Assembly (NCBI GenBank): GCA_019633425.1
Contig: WSUB01000004.1
Coordinates: 186,001-250,000 of the forward strand
DNA length: 64,000 nucleotides
Direction of reading: 5' to 3'
Source: Tulasnella sp. 424
Lineage: Eukaryota; Basidiomycota; Agaricomycetes; Cantharellales; Tulasnellaceae
Shown here piece after piece: positions 59,041 to 64,000 of this stretch (position 1 is the stretch's first letter; the number at the start of each line of letters is the position of its first letter). A program made the translations under genes and the position numbers. The notes under the pieces are model-generated. The model was not told where the DNA came from. It saw nothing but the letters and a program-made list of their open reading frames with translations, and did not search any database.

Positions 59041-59697
59041 ATGCCATCGTGTCACGATTGTGGAAAGACTCTTGCTGTGCGTTGCATCCCTGTGTTCCAC
59101 ATGAATCAACGTGTGCACTCCATTTTCATCGCTCATAAGCCGTTATGATAGAGTTCAGCGAGTCTTCGCCGACACGTCAATTCGCAGTCCGTCGCCTTTT
59201 ATGTCCGTATAGCCGTATGTCCGACTCACGTCTTCACTTAGGCATGTACAGAGCGAGTGGCACGCCTGTGAGTGTGGGAGAAGCTTTTTGGACCCAGCTG
59301 GGCGTTCTCGTTGTCGGGCGGGTCATTCAAGGTCGTTTGGCTGCTCGGCGTGGGGATGTGACTACAGGTTTGTCTGCGTTCCATTTCGGACCCTTTACGA
59401 CCCTTCTGACCTTGTCTATACAGGAGCTGCCGCAAAGACGCAGTAAAGCAGCACATACGACGTCGACATGCGGGTTCTCCAGAAATCCAGGCTCTGACCT
59501 TTCCACTCAACCTGGGACATTCGGGCTGGCCATCGAACACGGGGCTTGCCGCTGAGTTTGCTCCCGCTCCATCGGATCTAATATCATCCCCTCCCGCTAT
59601 TATTCAGCCCCAAGTGGATGCACTCATCCCATGCTTCTCTTCGTCGCCTCCGTACTACCCAGAGGCATCGCCCGACTCGTGGCCCTTATTTTGCTAA
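59041..59697 (+). CDS. Three-finger zinc protein Z5
   Basis: Exons are 59041-59076, 59152-59186, 59242-59367 and 59424-59697, giving 156 residues. Finger 1 is CHDCGKTLA, then LRRH and QH. Finger 2 is CECGRSFLDPAGRSRCRAGH. Finger 3 is FGCSAWGCDYRSCRKDAVKQHIRRRH. The tail has LGHSGWPSNTGLAAEFAPAP and SPPYYPEASPDSWPLFC. The exon 2 donor is GTCCGT, weaker than in the other copies. The frame is intact, unlike its left-arm partner Z1, whose tail is frameshifted. Confidence 0.8.
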
Positions 59698-59951
59698 CGA
59701 TACCACCCCGTTGCGCGTACGCGCTCCCGGCGTAACGTTTGCCGTACATCATTCCAACCTGCCCGCCTATGCTATTCCAAGCGCCAGGGGTGGCCGCTCG
59801 GCAGCAGGAATATTCCTTTTGATTTCGTGTAGTCTTTTGCCTGTAGTTGCTCCCCATTTCCGTGTTCTATCGTTGCCCTATTCCAAATATAAAATCGTGG
59901 ACGCAAACAAAATACAGGTTCGGAAGTAGTGCAGTGCAGTGCTAGTGTTTA

Positions 59952-59966
59952 CGATCGCGTAATCAG
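59952..59966. promoter_or_regulatory. Shared module element, copy 5 (CGATCGCGTAATCAG)
   Basis: Same element, about 255 bases past the stop of Z5, followed by the CTCGCCCTTCCACCACG block also found after copies 1 and 3. Confidence 0.6.
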
Positions 59967-60599
59967 AGGAATCGAACATGGTCTCTCGCCCTTCCACCAC
60001 GCACCACGATCTACCCCATTGACATCCCGACTGACGATCCACTTCCTCGCCCTCCATTGGCACATACTTTCTCCTTTCGCCTACTTTCTGTCCACTTTCT
60101 CCTTCTCGAAGGGCTTCGAGGAGCTCGTTCGAACCAGCGGACAAATGAACCGGTTCTACTAGGAGGAAAATGGGCCTTCAGCATTTCGCCTCCACCGCCT
60201 GCAACAACTCAGAGCAAATACTCACCTGGCCCTCTTTGAAACGAGCAGATATTTCGATCCGCAAGTCCCACACCAGCGAGTTACAGCCTAAGACTCCGTC
60301 GTCGCCCGACGTATCTATCTCCAGATGGCGCCCAGGCCACCATCGACGTGTCACTGCCCGTCAATGACCCTGCAACGCGCAAGACCTCGACATCCAGTCA
60401 CCTTGCCTGGCAGGTTCTCCGTGGTAGCTTTGTATAAAGCTGGCCCGGCATTCCTCGCAGCGCGCCTGACTTCATCAACGGGGCCTCCTGTCAACGCTGT
60501 CCAGAGAAGAATTTACTAACACCTCGTCATTCAGGTTTCAGCACTATGTTCGGATTATTAAGAGCTTTGGTTGGGCGCGGAACTATGGACGCTATTCCG

Positions 60600-61350
60600 T
60601 TGGAGGAAACGTCGCTAACGTATGAAGCCCACGTTTTTCAAGCCAAGAGGTGCCTTCGCTTAGATGATTCTGCACCAGACGTCGACCGAACTGCCATCAA
60701 GAGCTCTACTCCTTCGAAGGATGCACCTGAGCTCAACGATTCGCACTGCAATACCTGTACGTAGACATCCTCATCTACTTCCGCTAGGGGTTTCGCGGAG
60801 ACAAACCAGGATCTCAATTGCAACTGATACATCGGGTTCCTTTGGATAGTCGTGGATGGCGCACACAACACGCTCTCTGGCCCTAGGCCTCCGACTAGCA
60901 TCGCACGGTCGAGCCCGCGTCTCTACACTACCACATAGGCCCGCCGTACGATATCCAGCAGGGCGAATTTTTATTCTCGCATGAAACGCAGAGCGGGAAC
61001 TGGACCGTATAGCAGTCTGACTGGAAGCTTGCATGAAGAGCGATTAGATAGATTCGTCCTACTGAAGACTAGCAACACAGAGCAGATACCAGTCACATCT
61101 CTGTCCTCCCCTGACGGCTCGAAAGGCCTTCTACGCGCTCAGTCAGGAATGCCATCGATCGATGTGCCACTTGCTTCCGCAACCGAATGCACTGCCATCG
61201 CCCGGCGCTCGTAGGACTGTTAGACAGGCTCTTTTATGCTTGTTCTTGATGCTGGTTCTCGTAAACGCTGCCCTGTATGTGGTGCCGCTGGCCTTGGGGC
61301 GAACACGGTGGTGGCGATACGAATAGAAATTAGCTCTGCTGGGAGCCATC
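60600..61350 (-). pseudogene. Companion gene, right arm module 1, frameshifted
   Basis: Minus-strand frames 61349-61143 and 60901-60638 align with the central copy. The first begins MAPSRANFYSYRHH and leaves the central frame after GDGSAFG. The second reads VDEDVYVQVLQCESLSSGAS, in the same frame as the centre, but then shares the one-base loss seen in the left arm. It is probably inactive. Confidence 0.55.
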
Positions 61351-62830
61351 AGAAATGAGCGGCGGGGCGATCACGTCGTGAAGAGATATTGTATCCTCAG
61401 TAAGAGCAGTTATACGAGCCGGAGGGCATTATCTAGGGAGAGGCGATCTGACGAACTCAGCACATTACCTGTGGAATACGTTAACGCTTTCGCCCTTGAA
61501 GGGAGCTCGACGCACGAGCAGAGTCTTCCAACCTAAAGATACCACTTGTCAAACGATAGGTGATAGATTTAGCGTAAAATAGATGTAAGAACACGGTAGA
61601 ATAGAGGGGGATTGAATATATATGGCGAGGGAAGCGCGATGGGAGCTGGAAGGGTATTTCAGAGTGTTGTCTTGCAAGGTTGAGCGATAACGTCTAGGTG
61701 ATGAGAGAGGCTAAAAGGCTGCAATGCTGTTGCACGCATTCTGAAGAAGGGAACGGCCGATTGGGAGGGTGGCGGTTCGAATTGAAACTGATCGCGGGCA
61801 AAGGAACACTTGAGAGGGGCTCGAGGGAATTCGAAGCCGTCGAGTAAGTGATAAGGTCTAGGCGCCGAGTGAAACGTAATGAACTGGATATGGGCGGTAT
61901 ATAATCCCTAGACGCATCCTGTTGTGAGGAGAGTCGCCAATAGTAATCTGGGGAGTCTGAAGGAGATGGAGAATCGAGGCGTACCGTCTTGGAGAGTATT
62001 CGCTACCCATCCGTCGCCATCGCCATCGCATGCATAGCACAGAGATCAAAAAGCTTCGATAAAAATGGGTAAAACGGTTGCCGATAATAACGGAGAGTTA
62101 GCATTTAGTGCAGTCTCTGATGAGACGTCGATAGGTGAGATATGGCAACCACAGTTGGACAATTCCCTCGACGTGTGCACCCCGCGCTTGCCACATTGTC
62201 TCAAATCCCAGTCATATGAGAAGCCCAATAGACCATTTGGAATCTTCCATCTTGATCCTTCCCAGTTCGGTATTGCGTGTCGCTTCAGGTGACCAGATAT
62301 GTTTCGGATCAGTGGACGCATTTACCACTTCAGTAAGGAGCTGGTGAGCTTGATATCTCAATGATGTCGTTATGTAAATGGCGGTACTGGACGGGAGCTA
62401 ATGTCTTCCGGAGAACAATGGTCTTTTGACCGAGTCAGGGGTTGAGAGATATTACGACCTGTCTAATACCAGACAGGCGGTGTTCTCGATTGAAGCCGCT
62501 CAAGCTCAGAGTATGGAGTGAATGAAGGAGCCACTAAGCGCACTACTGCCTGCTGTCGTGAAAAGGTGACCCGACTTTAGGTCGAAACGGAAGGCTTTGA
62601 ATGCGCTATCTTCGTACGTACTACGCGATTTGGCTTTCCGGAGCCGTCGCTCGGCTTCCCGTCTTCGGCGAGTCTCTTTCTCTGACCCAGGGAAGGCCCA
62701 CGAGACTATTATTCGAGGAAAAAAGGCTTCCTACAGTGAGGGAAAGTTCAAGCTTGTTGTCGGCTAACGAACCAACGCCATACGATATTAATGTAGTAGG
62801 GTCGCGCTTTTCGCGCCAAGCCCGTATATT

Positions 62831-63355
62831 GATAGCAAAGAATACATAGAACCAATTGCGGAGAAAGATATTATGCCGATGTACAGTACTAAATTTACCA
62901 AGATCGTGTGTGCGGCTCAATCCTAAAGAGCTGATTCGAAAATTTAGCGGTAGTTGACGAAACGGAGCCATCACAACATGGCGTCAGGGCGGTGGCGCAT
63001 GTCGAAGCCGCTATAAATTCGACATTCTCGTCCTTTTTACTTGCGGACCCAATTTAGTATGCACGATACTCTAGGCTGTATGAGACAACAGGATGAACCA
63101 GTGCGATGCCATGTATCCAGACATATTTTGCCAGCCTTCAGCTTCGTAGAATGAATGAACCTGATTATCAATCAAACATCCCACCCTTCGACCAAACCCC
63201 AGACTTTGCCTCGTCGTCAGAAAGAGTACTAGTAATCTCAGTGTACCGAATTTTGAGTCGAGCAACGCCAAACACGAACCCATTGAATAGAAACAAAGAT
63301 CGAGCATGAGTAAATAGCACCCTACCCCTCATCTCAAATCGCCGATGGAAGCAGT
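62831..63355. other. Spacer beyond the inverted repeat
   Basis: Short unassigned frames only. No repeat partner is seen in the window. Confidence 0.4.
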
Positions 63356-63360
63356 ACTAC

Positions 63361-64000
63361 TAGGGCTCCTAGCGGATCGGATGATCCGCAGAATCCGTCG
63401 GATTTCGGATTCGGATTTCGGATGCGGTTCCAGGTATGGTAAGGCCTTAATCCGGCGGACAGAATCCGTCAGATTAGCGGATGGAACGGACGGGTCAAGC
63501 AGCTAGTTCTGGCGACAAATGAAGGCCCGGAAACTGTACCGTCTCGCTCTAACGCCAGATTTCTGCGCATTTCCAGCACCCAATCACCCATCTAAACTGC
63601 CTACCGCTAGTTTTCCGTGCCTTCAATACTATGAGATGTTCCCTGACCTCTTGGGGGGCAGGTCCCACCCCCAAGTGAATCAGCGTGCTTACCAATGACA
63701 ACGAGAGCTCAAACACTAGTGGTCGTATATTGAGCTAAGCAATAGGTCAAAATCTATTAAATAATCATCGTTATTGGTAGTATCTATACCTTTCCACCTA
63801 GCAAAGCAAGGATCCAACGGATTGAAACGGATGGTCGGATATCTGAGCCTTGGATTCGGATCATCAACTACCACTTGTGGCGATGACAAGCCATCCTGGT
63901 CACGCCATTTGCATGTAACACTTCCTCAAATTCCATGTGGCGCCATCACTAAAAACCCACTACTAATGTAGCGGGAATTACGCGGTAGGGTCGCGCTCCG
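63361..64000. mobile_element. hAT-like transposon end with CGGAT subterminal repeats (partial)
   Basis: From TAGGGCTCCTAGCGGATC the sequence is dense in CGGAT and its complement ATCCG (63375-63500 and again 63810-63865). hAT elements typically have short ends starting (C/T)AGGG and clustered subterminal motifs. The other end would lie outside the window. No transposase frame is visible here. Confidence 0.4.

Larger units (their letters stand above)
52220..62830 (-). repeat. Right arm of the large inverted repeat
   Basis: Reverse complement of 31440-41670; see that entry for anchors. The outer end fades at about 62830, where similarity to the sequence left of 31440 is lost. Confidence 0.9.

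Overview
This window is nuclear DNA from a filamentous fungus, most likely a mushroom-forming basidiomycete (Agaricomycetes). Genes are split by many 45-80 base GT-AG introns. Recognisable proteins include a mitochondrial MDL1/ABCB10-type ABC transporter, a GEP4-type phosphatidylglycerophosphatase, a SUR7/PalI four-span membrane protein, a BRCT protein, a small cysteine-rich metallothionein and a MACPF-domain protein with a DUF5648-like tail. I saw no bacterial-type operons, rRNA, convincing tRNA genes or CRISPR arrays.

Region 1 (1-23.1 kb) is dominated by nine members (A1-A9) of one zinc-finger family. Each has a long disordered Ser/Pro-rich N-terminus and a C-terminal double module: a CCHC element of the form C-x-C-x(9-10)-H-W-x(3)-C, usually followed by PYNPN, then a C2H2/C2HC finger. 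A5+A6 and A7+A8 are a tandem duplication of about 2.2 kb. A 100-N assembly gap inside A8 is flanked by 77 identical bases, so it is probably an unmerged contig overlap. A 0.58 kb direct repeat lies upstream of A1 and A3. Two housekeeping mitochondrial genes (MDL1-like, minus; GEP4-like, plus) are divergently arranged inside this cluster, before A9.

Region 2 (23.1-31.4 kb) holds a three-exon metallothionein on the minus strand, a six-exon MACPF/DUF5648 gene, a MITE-like element with terminal inverted repeats, and a decayed tandem copy of the MACPF gene.

Region 3 (31.4-62.8 kb) is a very large inverted repeat: two arms of about 10 kb (31.44-41.67 and 52.22-62.83 kb) around a central segment of about 10.5 kb. 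Each arm carries two copies of a module made of a four-exon, three-finger zinc protein (family Z) and a largely decayed companion gene. Between the two modules of each arm lies a fragment of the MACPF gene with its promoter. A fifth module, with the best preserved companion, sits in the centre (48.3-51.75 kb). All five modules share the near-identical element GATCGCGTAATC a few hundred bases after the zinc-finger gene. The centre also holds two ordinary genes, the SUR7/PalI-like protein and the BRCT protein.

Region 4 (62.8-64 kb) ends in sequence rich in CGGAT repeats that resembles the subterminal region of a hAT-type DNA transposon.

Overall the window is a fast-evolving accessory locus: fourteen zinc-finger genes of two unrelated-looking families and a duplicated MACPF gene, moved around by tandem and inverted duplication, with conserved housekeeping genes trapped between them. 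The two zinc-finger families, and the duplicated module of family Z plus companion plus shared element, are the best candidates for something undescribed.
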